A program made the position numbers and the translations under genes. This document shows, one piece after another, positions 15,944 to 22,503 of a stretch of DNA of 25,958 nucleotides (positions are counted from its first letter, which is position 1; every line of letters begins with the position of its first letter). The notes below the pieces were generated by a model. It saw only the letters and a program-made list of their open reading frames with translations. It was not told the origin of the DNA and searched no databases. The stretch comes from an uncultured Micrococcales bacterium (lineage in GTDB: Bacteria; Actinomycetota; Actinomycetes; Actinomycetales; Microbacteriaceae): positions 1-25,958 of the forward strand of contig CAIPNT010000024.1 in NCBI GenBank assembly GCA_903866485.1, written 5' to 3'.

Positions 15944-16963
15944 CTAGAGCGCTTGCACTTGAGGCAGCACCTTGGTGCCCAAAAGTTCGATCGACCGCAT
16001 CACTGCGGCGTGTTCGATGTTGCCGATATCAAACTGCAGAATGTGGCGATCGTGACCCAATGCCGAGTGAATGGCGGCCAGACGGTCGGCGACTTCATTC
16101 GGGTCTCCGGCCAAAATTGGGCCATCTCCGCTCGCCTGCTCATCAAACATTTCCCGTGAAGGCTGCTCGCGTTTGCGTTCGCGCTGACTTACCGAGACCG
16201 ATGCAAGCCAACCCCCATAGAGAGTTTCTTTGGCAACCGATGAACGCTCGGCCACTAAACCTCTGCCGGCGACGGCAACCTTCAGACCGACATGACCGTG
16301 CGCCGCGGCACTGGCCCTAAAGTGTTCGACAATCGCACGCTTTGACGCTGGAGCCGCGCTCAAGAACGAATAGTTAGCGTTGAACCCAAACGCCGCAGCG
16401 CGCTCTGAAGACTCTGGCGTCTCGCCGGTTGCCACCCATATGTCGAGCTTCTGGTTGAATGGCCGAGGCCATACTTCGAGTTGCGAAATTGCCGGCCTGA
16501 AGGCGCCTTCAAAACTTACCGGGTTGCCTGCGTTCATGGCTTGCAATAAACCGAGTTTTTCGGTGAAGTTCGCTTGGGCGTCAGCCAGCTCTTGGCCGAA
16601 AAGCGGATAAGACTCGATGTAGGCACCGGTGCCGACGGTCAGCTCTGCGCGGCCCTCGGTGATTTGGTCAAGTGTCGAATACTGCTGAAAGACTCGAACT
16701 GGATCTTTGGTTGGCAAAACCGTGACCGCACTGCCCAGATGAATCTGTTGGGTCTGCGAGGCTGCAGCACCAAGCAAAATCGCCGGCGCCGAAACCGGAT
16801 AATCTTCGCGATGATGCTCACCGAGGCCAAAGTAATTCAGCCCAACCTCATCGGCAAGTTTTATCCGCTCGAGTAGGTTTCTAAAAATTACACTCTCGGC
16901 GACGTACCGGCCAGTTGACTGTTCAATGCTGCTGTCACCAAAACTGTAGAGACCTAGCTGCAT
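15944..16963 (-). CDS. Luciferase-like (LLM class) flavin-dependent oxidoreductase
   Basis: The 339-residue product is a bacterial-luciferase-like TIM barrel that would use reduced FMN or F420. Family landmarks are LGLYSFGDSS at the start, NYFGLGEHHREDYPVSAPAI (the EHH segment), IHLGSAVTVLPTKDPVRV and VGTGAYIESYPLFG. The substrate is unknown. The start is taken at the second of two close ATGs (16963), which has AGGA 5 bases upstream; the first ATG (16969) has no room for a ribosome site. A perfect inverted repeat lies about 25 bases upstream. It is convergent with the ROK gene across 17 bp and follows the DUF998 gene by 38 bp. Confidence 0.9.
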   Translation of the reverse strand: MQLGLYSFGDSSIEQSTGRYVAESVIFRNLLERIKLADEVGLNYFGLGEHHREDYPVSAPAILLGAAASQTQQIHLGSAVTVLPTKDPVRVFQQYSTLDQITEGRAELTVGTGAYIESYPLFGQELADAQANFTEKLGLLQAMNAGNPVSFEGAFRPAISQLEVWPRPFNQKLDIWVATGETPESSERAAAFGFNANYSFLSAAPASKRAIVEHFRASAAAHGHVGLKVAVAGRGLVAERSSVAKETLYGGWLASVSVSQRERKREQPSREMFDEQASGDGPILAGDPNEVADRLAAIHSALGHDRHILQFDIGNIEHAAVMRSIELLGTKVLPQVQAL

Positions 16964-16987
16964 GACCATCCTGAATTTGAAGAAATT

Positions 16988-17006
16988 AGTAAAGGGTGAC
17001 TTTACT
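16988..17006. promoter_or_regulatory. Operator-like inverted repeat upstream of the luciferase-like gene
   Basis: AGTAAAG and CTTTACT are perfect 7-bp arms around GGTGA. The element overlaps the end of the DUF998 gene. On the leftward strand its inner end adjoins TAATTT (16988-16983), a possible -10, so it sits where a repressor would act. The AT-rich arms and lack of a T tract make a terminator unlikely. MarR/HxlR-type regulators use sites of this general form; none is encoded next to it. Confidence 0.45.
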
Positions 17007-17619
17007 TATTCTCTATACTAGCCCGACTCCCCGGTCTCTCGGCCAGCCAACAGGCCCAGATGCAGGCGCTCAACCACAGCACCTGGGCGGTCACGATTAC
17101 TCGCTCGGCAACTCCAACGTTTTGAGCGTGCGGATCTAGCCAGACGCTCAAGAACCACACCGAAATCAAAGTCAACACAGCGGTTGCGCCAAGGCTGACC
17201 CAAGGTCTGACAGGCCATGGATAGTTGCGATCGAATCGCATTGAAAACAGCGGCCAAGCCGACATGAGCACGAATGAAATCGTCGCGCTCAACCGATGCA
17301 GGTCGCTGTGACCGGTTTGCGATGGAGTGTTGAAAATCGCCAGAGCGTAGGTTGCTAATCCGGCGCCCAAAAGCAGAATTCTGCCGGGCAAAGCCAGGGT
17401 GCGTGCATAAATGGAGCCCGTGACCGTGAGAGTCGCACCAAAAAAGAAGAACCCGGTCTGAATCCAGCGCACCGGCGAATCGCTTGCGGCAAGGTCACTT
17501 ATCGTTTGGCGAATCGGATCATAACTTGCCCACAGTGATCCAGAAATTAGCCAACCTAGGATGGATTGCACCGGTCCGATGGTTGAGGCTATGAGAGCCG
17601 GCATGGCGATTCGCTTCAT
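17002..17619 (-). CDS. DUF998-family membrane protein
   Basis: About 205 residues with roughly six hydrophobic segments. The motif YDPIRQTISDLAASDSP followed by a Phe-rich helix (TGFFFFGATLTVTGS), and NTPSQTGHSDLHRLSATISF in the middle, are characteristic of DUF998, an integral membrane family of unknown function. The start is taken at ATG 17619; an in-frame GTG lies six bases upstream. No ribosome site precedes either, but TAGCCT ends exactly six bases before the ATG, suggesting a leaderless message. It is divergent from the SDR gene across 33 bp. Confidence 0.82.
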   Translation of the reverse strand: MKRIAMPALIASTIGPVQSILGWLISGSLWASYDPIRQTISDLAASDSPVRWIQTGFFFFGATLTVTGSIYARTLALPGRILLLGAGLATYALAIFNTPSQTGHSDLHRLSATISFVLMSAWPLFSMRFDRNYPWPVRPWVSLGATAVLTLISVWFLSVWLDPHAQNVGVAERVIVTAQVLWLSACIWACWLAERPGSRASIENK

Positions 17620-17625
17620 GCTCAC

Positions 17626-17631
17626 AGGCTA
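17626..17631 (-). promoter_or_regulatory. -10 element for a leaderless DUF998 transcript
   Basis: Leftward TAGCCT, then GTGAGC, then ATG. The six-base spacing would place transcription start at the start codon. No clear -35. Confidence 0.35.
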
Positions 17632-17652
17632 TGACATTTAGGAGGGTTTGGC

Positions 17653-18354
17653 ATGGACCAGTTGAGAGGTCGAAATATTCTAGTGCTCGGTGCATCAGGT
17701 GCCCTGGGTTCGCTAATAACCAGCAAGCTCATCGAAGCCGGAGCGCAGGTGTTAGCTACCACTTCATCTAACGACAAGGCCGACCGAATTCCGAGCGCCG
17801 CCTCAGTTCGCCTGCTGCTCGACCTAACTAGCCCACAATCGATTGAGGTGTTGGTTCAATACCTGGTGCAAAGTGACGCCGAAATAGATGGAATCGTCAA
17901 CGCCACCGGAGTAGTCGCGTTTGGACCCGCCTCCGACTTGACAGCAGAAACAATTGATCGCCTAACCGCGGTAAACCTGCTGGGGCCAATCAAAATCATT
18001 TCAGGCCTAATCGACACCTTAAAGCGCTCCGCGACCAGGGGCAATAGCCCGTTCATCCTTAATATATCTGGAGTGGTAGCAGAATCTCCGATGGCTGGAT
18101 TGGCGGCTTACTCGGCCACCAAGGCGGCACTTTGGGCATTTGATCAGGCACTGTCCCGTGAGCTGCGCCGCGATGGCATCAGAGTTATCGATGCGCGACC
18201 TGGGCACACCGAAACTGGCTTGGCCACGCGCGCAATTGCCGGCACTGCTCCGGCCTTTGCAGCGGGTATGGCCGCAGAATCGGTGGCCTCAAGAATCGTC
18301 ACAGCAGTTTTGGGTGACGAGACCGACCTGCCGTCTGGCGCTTTCTCTGCTTGA
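17653..18354 (+). CDS. Short-chain dehydrogenase/reductase
   Basis: This 233-residue classical SDR has the nucleotide-binding GASGALG (13-19), a NATG variant of the NNAG motif (83-86), the catalytic Ser in LNISG (S139) and YSATK (Y153, K157), then a RPGHTETGLA segment matching the PG motif. It should reduce or oxidise a small carbonyl/alcohol with NAD(P); the substrate is unknown. GGAGGG precedes the ATG by 6 bases. Its stop is one base away from the stop of the convergent zinc-ribbon gene, inside a hairpin followed by six T residues. Confidence 0.9.
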   Translation: MDQLRGRNILVLGASGALGSLITSKLIEAGAQVLATTSSNDKADRIPSAASVRLLLDLTSPQSIEVLVQYLVQSDAEIDGIVNATGVVAFGPASDLTAETIDRLTAVNLLGPIKIISGLIDTLKRSATRGNSPFILNISGVVAESPMAGLAAYSATKAALWAFDQALSRELRRDGIRVIDARPGHTETGLATRAIAGTAPAFAAGMAAESVASRIVTAVLGDETDLPSGAFSA

Positions 18355-18371
18355 GTTAGAGAACCTTTTTT
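18343..18371 (+). terminator. Intrinsic terminator-like hairpin at the SDR stop
   Basis: TTCTCT (18343-18348) and AGAGAA (18358-18363) form a 6-bp stem with a 9-base loop that contains the SDR stop. Two bases later comes TTTTTT (18366-18371). The stem is weak in GC but the T run is in the right place for rightward termination. The T run also encodes Lys codons at the end of the opposite gene. Confidence 0.4.
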
Positions 18372-18709
18372 ACGACACTGGATTTGAGCATCATCTGCCC
18401 GAAACCATCGACTTTTGCATCGATGTCGTGACCATCCACCGGGCTAACCAGACGGATGTTGCGCACCTTAGTGCCTACCTTGATTGCGGTTGAACTGCCC
18501 TTGACCTTGAGGTCTTTGGCGATGGTAACCGTGTCGCCATCTTGCAAAACGTTGCCTGAGGCGTCTTTTATGACGCGCTCAACCTCGAGAGCTTCGACTT
18601 CTGACTCAACCTGCCACTCGTGAGCACACTCAGGGCACACCAAGAGCGCGCCGAGCTCATAGGTGTAGGCGCTTTGGCAAATAGGGCAAGCAGGCAGGTT
18701 CTCAGACAT
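18356..18709 (-). CDS. YjdM/PhnA-family zinc-ribbon protein
   Basis: At 117 residues this matches the YjdM (formerly PhnA) family. A four-cysteine zinc ribbon is at C8, C11 (ACPICQSAYTYE) and C25, C28 (LVCPECAHEW). The C-terminal beta domain carries DGDTVTIAKDLKVKGSS and GHDIDAKVDGFGQMMLKSSVVKK, both family signatures. The older name alkylphosphonate uptake protein is misleading; function is not established. Only GAGG one base before the ATG could act as ribosome site, which is too close, while TAGACT ends six bases upstream, so the mRNA is probably leaderless. Confidence 0.92.
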   Translation of the reverse strand: MSENLPACPICQSAYTYELGALLVCPECAHEWQVESEVEALEVERVIKDASGNVLQDGDTVTIAKDLKVKGSSTAIKVGTKVRNIRLVSPVDGHDIDAKVDGFGQMMLKSSVVKKVL

Positions 18710-18715
18710 GCCTCA

Positions 18716-18721
18716 AGTCTA
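18716..18721 (-). promoter_or_regulatory. -10 element for a leaderless yjdM-like transcript
   Basis: Leftward TAGACT, then TGAGGC, then ATG at 18709. The element sits in the 13-bp gap behind the DUF1737 gene, which implies this gene has its own promoter. Confidence 0.4.
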
Positions 18722-18722
18722 T

Positions 18723-19073
18723 TTACTTCTTTTTGCCCGGCTTCTTCTTTGAAGGCAGCTTCTTGAGAACGACGGCCTGGCCGACGATCACATTCTTGCC
18801 GTTGAAGGTTGAGGTTGGCGAACCGTATAGTTCATAACCGTTGTCTAGGTGCAGACCAACCTTGGTGCAGAACTCGCTGTCATCAATTCCGGTTAGCATT
18901 TTGTAACGCTTGGTGAAGTCAGGGGTGCTGACCACTGGCGCAGCAGCAGCCTTGACCGCGGCAACTGGCTTTGCGGCTGGCTTGGCAGCTGGCTTGGCAG
19001 CTGGCTTGGTCGCGGTTCGAGCTGCAGGCTTAGCGGCCGCGCTCTTTGCTGAGGTGTTTGATGTCGTAGTCAT
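18723..19073 (-). CDS. DUF1737 protein with histone-H1-like basic tail
   Basis: The 116-residue protein has two parts. Residues about 1-50 are Ala/Lys/Pro-rich with KPAA repeats (AKPAAKPAAKPAAKPVAA), like histone H1 tails and actinobacterial nucleoid proteins. Residues about 56-103 are a DUF1737 domain (YKMLTGIDDSEFCTKVGLHL, then NGYELYGSPTSTFNGKNVIVGQAVVL). The end is again basic (KKLPSKKKPGKKK). DUF1737 is a small domain of unknown function, usually found alone at about 60 residues, so the basic extensions are the notable part and suggest nucleic-acid binding. No Shine-Dalgarno precedes the ATG; CAAACT lies six bases upstream. Confidence 0.82.
   Translation of the reverse strand: MTTTSNTSAKSAAAKPAARTATKPAAKPAAKPAAKPVAAVKAAAAPVVSTPDFTKRYKMLTGIDDSEFCTKVGLHLDNGYELYGSPTSTFNGKNVIVGQAVVLKKLPSKKKPGKKK
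18976..19011. repeat. 12-bp tandem repeat encoding KPAA units
   Basis: GCTGGCTTGGCA occurs twice exactly (18976-18987, 18988-18999) and a third copy (19000-19011) differs only in its last two bases. On the coding strand each unit gives four residues of the Ala/Lys/Pro tail, so copy number can change without shifting the frame. Confidence 0.85.
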
Positions 19074-19079
19074 AACAAC

Positions 19080-19085
19080 AGTTTG
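19080..19085 (-). promoter_or_regulatory. Possible -10 for the DUF1737 gene
   Basis: Leftward CAAACT, then GTTGTT, then ATG at 19073. It keeps the A and final T of TANNNT and the six-base spacing seen at other genes here, but the first base is C. Confidence 0.25.
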
Positions 19086-19091
19086 CCACCG

Positions 19092-19133
19092 TTAACCTGC
19101 CGTTCACCTTGGTCGGTGCTGTTATCAGGTTAA
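19092..19133. terminator. Long inverted repeat between the epimerase and DUF1737 genes
   Basis: TTAACCTG (19092-19099) and CAGGTTAA (19126-19133) are perfect 8-bp arms; an inner CACC/GGTG pair (19105-19108 and 19115-19118) strengthens the fold. It lies just behind the epimerase stop, so it may end the leftward operon. The T-rich tract (TTTTGTTTTT) is on the rightward side, where no gene arrives, so the direction is puzzling. Confidence 0.35.
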
Positions 19134-19141
19134 TTTTGTTT

Positions 19142-20071
19142 TTACTTGGTGAACAGATTTACGCCCCAGGTGGCAGCAAATGACTGCCCGGGCTGCAACC
19201 AAATTAGGTCTTCACCGGTTCTGAAGGCATTCGCGGCAGCGGTCTGCGGCTCAATCGCGATGGCGTTGCGACGTTTGTCGCTGTCGACATCCCAATAGAA
19301 GTCTGGGCTGAAAATAACCACGTGCTTGAAGTTGGCGTCTTGCCAAATTTCAAGCTGACTGCCATCTGGAGCAGTGAGATAAGTGTGCGCCAAACCGGCT
19401 TCGTCAAAAGCCAGGTCGGTGAAGTCGTGGTCATAGAAGTTGTCGCCCACTCGAACGCCAGCCCGAAGGTCAAAACGGGTGCCCACGGTCGCCGCCTTTG
19501 CAACCGGAATCTGTCGCTCGTTAACCTCAAGAACGGTGGCCGCACCCGAACGAAGCACAAGTTCAGCGGTGGCTACTCCAGAGAACTGAAAATATGGGTG
19601 CCCGCCAACCGCATATGGCGCAGCCTCTGCAGATCGGTTTTCGGCGGTGTGAGTGACCTTGATGCCACCAACAACCAACTCATACTTAACGGTTGTGAAG
19701 ACATTGAACGGGTAAGCCATCCGCGCATGAATCAAAGCGCCAAGGGTGATGGATGAATCGGTTTGTTCGACGACGTCATATGGGTGGTCGATTAGCAAGC
19801 CGTGGTTGGAGTTGTTTTGCGACTGTATGTTAATAGGAAACTCGAGGGTTGCGCCTTGGTGACTCCACTGACCGTCTTCGAGTCGGTTTGCCCAGGGTGA
19901 CATCACGATGCCCTCGCAGTATGGGCCAACGGCTTCTAGATGGCCGGGCTCAACTAGCTCGGTGCTGCCAGACTTCCACGACACCAACGCGGCGCCAACT
20001 CGAGCGATAGTCGCCGAGAAGTGCTCTGAACCGCTGGTCAGAGTAAGCGAGTAGTGATCTGGAAATGTCAT
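19142..20071 (-). CDS. Aldose 1-epimerase family protein (GalM-like)
   Basis: A 309-residue GalM-like mutarotase, converting alpha and beta anomers of hexoses. The catalytic residues are visible: H90 in SQNNSNHGLL, H158 in YAVGGHPYFQF (acid) and E274 in AIEPQTAAANAF (base). SPWANRLEDG is the conserved Arg loop. It could serve galTK, encoded 12 kb away, or another sugar; the subgroup includes enzymes on unknown aldoses, so the symbol is not given. No ribosome site precedes the ATG; TAGGCT lies exactly six bases upstream. It follows the D,D-carboxypeptidase gene by 35 bp but probably has its own leaderless promoter. Confidence 0.9.
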   Translation of the reverse strand: MTFPDHYSLTLTSGSEHFSATIARVGAALVSWKSGSTELVEPGHLEAVGPYCEGIVMSPWANRLEDGQWSHQGATLEFPINIQSQNNSNHGLLIDHPYDVVEQTDSSITLGALIHARMAYPFNVFTTVKYELVVGGIKVTHTAENRSAEAAPYAVGGHPYFQFSGVATAELVLRSGAATVLEVNERQIPVAKAATVGTRFDLRAGVRVGDNFYDHDFTDLAFDEAGLAHTYLTAPDGSQLEIWQDANFKHVVIFSPDFYWDVDSDKRRNAIAIEPQTAAANAFRTGEDLIWLQPGQSFAATWGVNLFTK

Positions 20072-20077
20072 TGAAAT

Positions 20078-20083
20078 AGCCTA
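20078..20083 (-). promoter_or_regulatory. -10 element for a leaderless epimerase transcript
   Basis: Leftward TAGGCT, then ATTTCA, then ATG at 20071. It lies in the 35-bp gap behind the carboxypeptidase gene. No clear -35. Confidence 0.4.
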
Positions 20084-20106
20084 AATGAGTCGATTGGTTG
20101 CGGCAG

Positions 20107-21486
20107 TTAGTTGTTTGAAAGTTGCAGGCCGCACCTAAAGAAATCGGTGGCCAACTTATCGATGGCATCCTTGGCGTTGTCTTGCACGTTTGGCCCTAGC
20201 GCATAGATTGCAAACAGCAAAGTCGACTTGTCTCGTGCGGTGATGTAGCCAGCCAAGGTGTAGCCGTGCTTGATCCATCCGGTCTTGGCGTGAACCTGGC
20301 CAACGGCGTCTTTCAGCGCACCGCCGAAGCGTGCCTGCAACGAGCCAGATTCACCAGAAACCGGCAGCCCGTCACGAATTGACGCGTAGTTGCCGAAACC
20401 GTTGAGCACCAACTTTGAGAACTTAGCCAAGAAGCTTGGTGGCACCGCGTTCATAGCACTTAGGCCCGAGCCGTCTTTGATCACGAGGTTGCTGGTGTCT
20501 AAGTTGGTGTTGGCTAGACCCTGCTTGATGGCAGGCTGCAACGATGTGAATGAGCCGTCAAAGCCCTCGTCTAAAGAAACCAAGCGAGCCAGCGCCTCGG
20601 CCTCGGTGTTGTCTGAAACCTGCAGCATGTGCTTAATCCAGGCACTGATTGGTTGGGACGAAACTTTGGCAATCTGCACGGCACTGAGCGGGTTGGTTCC
20701 CTGCAAAATGGTGGCCGAGGCGGCGATTGGGCCAAGTGCCTGCTTAAAGTATTTGCCGGCATTTAGCACCGGCGTGGTCGAACGCGGAGAGGTTTCGTTC
20801 TTTGGGTTAGCGCGGTCACCATCGACCTGCAATGCCGTGACCTCAGACATGTAACCCTGAGTTTGCTCGGTGCGCTCCCAACTAGGCTCCCAACTAGGGC
20901 CGGCAAACTTGGATGAGTCGACGATGATCTTGGTGATCGGAGTGCCAGCCATCTTGGCATTTACCGCCACGGCAAGAGTCGACAGCTTCGGAGCATCCTG
21001 ATAGACCGACTGAACTCCAGGTGCGGTGCGAGACAAAGTCGGGTCTCCCCCACCAACCAGGATTATGGTGCCCGGGTTGGCCGGGTCTTGATAGACGTTG
21101 GTGTCTACTCGATAGTTTGGACCAAGCACGGTCAAGGCCGCGCCAGCGGTAAGCAGTTTCATGGTCGAGGCAGTTGCCGCTGGGGTGTCGCCACCACGGT
21201 CAAACAGAACGGTGCCGGTCGCAGCATCGATCACCGATGCCTGAAGCGTGCCAAATCGAGTGTCAGCCGCATCGGCAGTCACCGAGCAGGTGCGTGCATC
21301 GGTAGGCGTAGCACTAGGTGTAACAATCGCTGATGAGCTCGACTGCGCCGAAGTTGACTTGCTTGGGCCAGCGCCGAAGCCACCAATCGAAAAACCACCG
21401 ATGATTAGAGCCAAGATGCCTACGCCGACTCCCGCACCCTTGGCAACATCTTTGAGGTACGGAAAACTCTTGGTTCCTTCAGACAC
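20107..21486 (-). CDS. D-alanyl-D-alanine carboxypeptidase/endopeptidase (DacB/PBP4 type), copy 2
   Basis: A 459-residue peptidase S13 protein that trims or cleaves peptidoglycan cross-links outside the membrane. One N-terminal membrane segment (GVGVGILALIIGGFSIGGFG, about 20-39) and a Ser/Thr linker precede the enzyme. The penicillin-binding motifs are STMK (S107-K110), SDN (291-293) and KTG (401-403) in HAKTGW, all intact. Between the first two motifs lies the large PBP4-type insert (GGGDPTLSR, DSSKFAGPSWEPSW, DGDRANP). The start is GTG directly after the dehydrogenase TAA, with GGGAG 5 bases before it. It is a paralogue of the gene at 22504-23928; here the enzyme seems membrane-tethered. 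Confidence 0.93.
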   Translation of the reverse strand: MSEGTKSFPYLKDVAKGAGVGVGILALIIGGFSIGGFGAGPSKSTSAQSSSSAIVTPSATPTDARTCSVTADAADTRFGTLQASVIDAATGTVLFDRGGDTPAATASTMKLLTAGAALTVLGPNYRVDTNVYQDPANPGTIILVGGGDPTLSRTAPGVQSVYQDAPKLSTLAVAVNAKMAGTPITKIIVDSSKFAGPSWEPSWERTEQTQGYMSEVTALQVDGDRANPKNETSPRSTTPVLNAGKYFKQALGPIAASATILQGTNPLSAVQIAKVSSQPISAWIKHMLQVSDNTEAEALARLVSLDEGFDGSFTSLQPAIKQGLANTNLDTSNLVIKDGSGLSAMNAVPPSFLAKFSKLVLNGFGNYASIRDGLPVSGESGSLQARFGGALKDAVGQVHAKTGWIKHGYTLAGYITARDKSTLLFAIYALGPNVQDNAKDAIDKLATDFFRCGLQLSNN

Positions 21487-22491
21487 TTACTCTCCCGGGT
21501 AGGTAACGCCAGTTTGCTTGCGAATCTCATCCATGATTTGCATGATTGAAACGGTTTCATCGAGGGTCATTGTTGAACTCTCGTTCAGACCGGCACGAAC
21601 GCAGCGCTCGACTTCGATCGCCTGATATTGCATGCCTCTGCCTTCGATTTTACCCTCGTATTTTTGCACTGGAGTTTGCACAAAGGCGGTGCGAGACATA
21701 TCTGTTTCATACACAGTGAAACTGGTCTGCTCATAGAAGCTGGTGTCAATGTCGATGCGGCCCGTAGTGCCGACTATCGAAGCGGTGATCGGGCCGAAAA
21801 CCTCAAGCGAGGTGGTCATGGTGGCCTGCACTCCGCCGTCATACTCGAGAATTGCCGAGGTCATCAGGTCAACACCCAGTTCAGTCAAGGTTGCACGAGC
21901 GGTGACGGTCTTTGGGTTTCCAAATAGGCGAGCAAAAAGTGACATCGGATAGATTCCGAGGTCTAGCAGCGCACCTCCACCAAGCTCAGGTTTCCAAAGT
22001 CGAGCGGCAAATGACTCAGGCAGATACTGGCTGTGGTCAGCAACCGCAAAGCGCAGCTCACCAATCTTGCCAGCCTCAATCACCTTGAAAACCTCATCCA
22101 TCATTGGCAAGAAGCGGGTCCACATCGCCTCCATCACGAAAACGCCCTTTGCCTTGGCAGCCGCCTGCACGCGAGCCGCCTGCGCGGCATTTAGCGCAAA
22201 CGGCTTTTCAACCAAAACGTGCTTGCCGGCATTGATGGCAAGCAGTGCGTGCTCGGCGTGCAACGGGTGGATGGTGTTGATGTAGACAATGTCAACCTCT
22301 GGGTCATTGACCAAAGCGTCATAGCCGGCGTGACGGTTTGGCACATCAAAACGATCGCCAAATTCGTTGGCATTGGCGATGTCGCGAGCACCGACGGCTT
22401 GAATCTTGAGGCCGGCAACCTGAAAATCAGCGGCGATGACGGTTGAGATGCCTCCGGCACCCAAAAAACCCCAGCGAAGTTGTTCAGTCAT
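21487..22491 (-). CDS. Gfo/Idh/MocA-family oxidoreductase
   Basis: This 334-residue NAD(P)-dependent dehydrogenase has the Rossmann start RWGFLGAGGISTVIAADFQ, the catalytic-region VLVEKPFALNAAQA (Lys of EKP), and GGGALLDLGIYPMSLFARLFG in the substrate domain. Such enzymes oxidise or reduce sugars, inositols or cyclic polyols; specificity is not readable. The start is ATG 22491 with GGAGA six bases upstream; a TTG two codons earlier overlaps the spacing and is unlikely. It sits between the two D,D-carboxypeptidase genes (12 bp after the first, 0 bp before the second), so all three are one operon. Confidence 0.93.
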   Translation of the reverse strand: MTEQLRWGFLGAGGISTVIAADFQVAGLKIQAVGARDIANANEFGDRFDVPNRHAGYDALVNDPEVDIVYINTIHPLHAEHALLAINAGKHVLVEKPFALNAAQAARVQAAAKAKGVFVMEAMWTRFLPMMDEVFKVIEAGKIGELRFAVADHSQYLPESFAARLWKPELGGGALLDLGIYPMSLFARLFGNPKTVTARATLTELGVDLMTSAILEYDGGVQATMTTSLEVFGPITASIVGTTGRIDIDTSFYEQTSFTVYETDMSRTAFVQTPVQKYEGKIEGRGMQYQAIEVERCVRAGLNESSTMTLDETVSIMQIMDEIRKQTGVTYPGE

Positions 22492-22503
22492 TTTCAATCT
22501 CCA

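Noticed and set aside
18976..19011. Tandem repeat as a CRISPR or regulatory array
   Set aside because: Units are 12 bp, directly adjacent, in frame and encode a regular KPAA tail.
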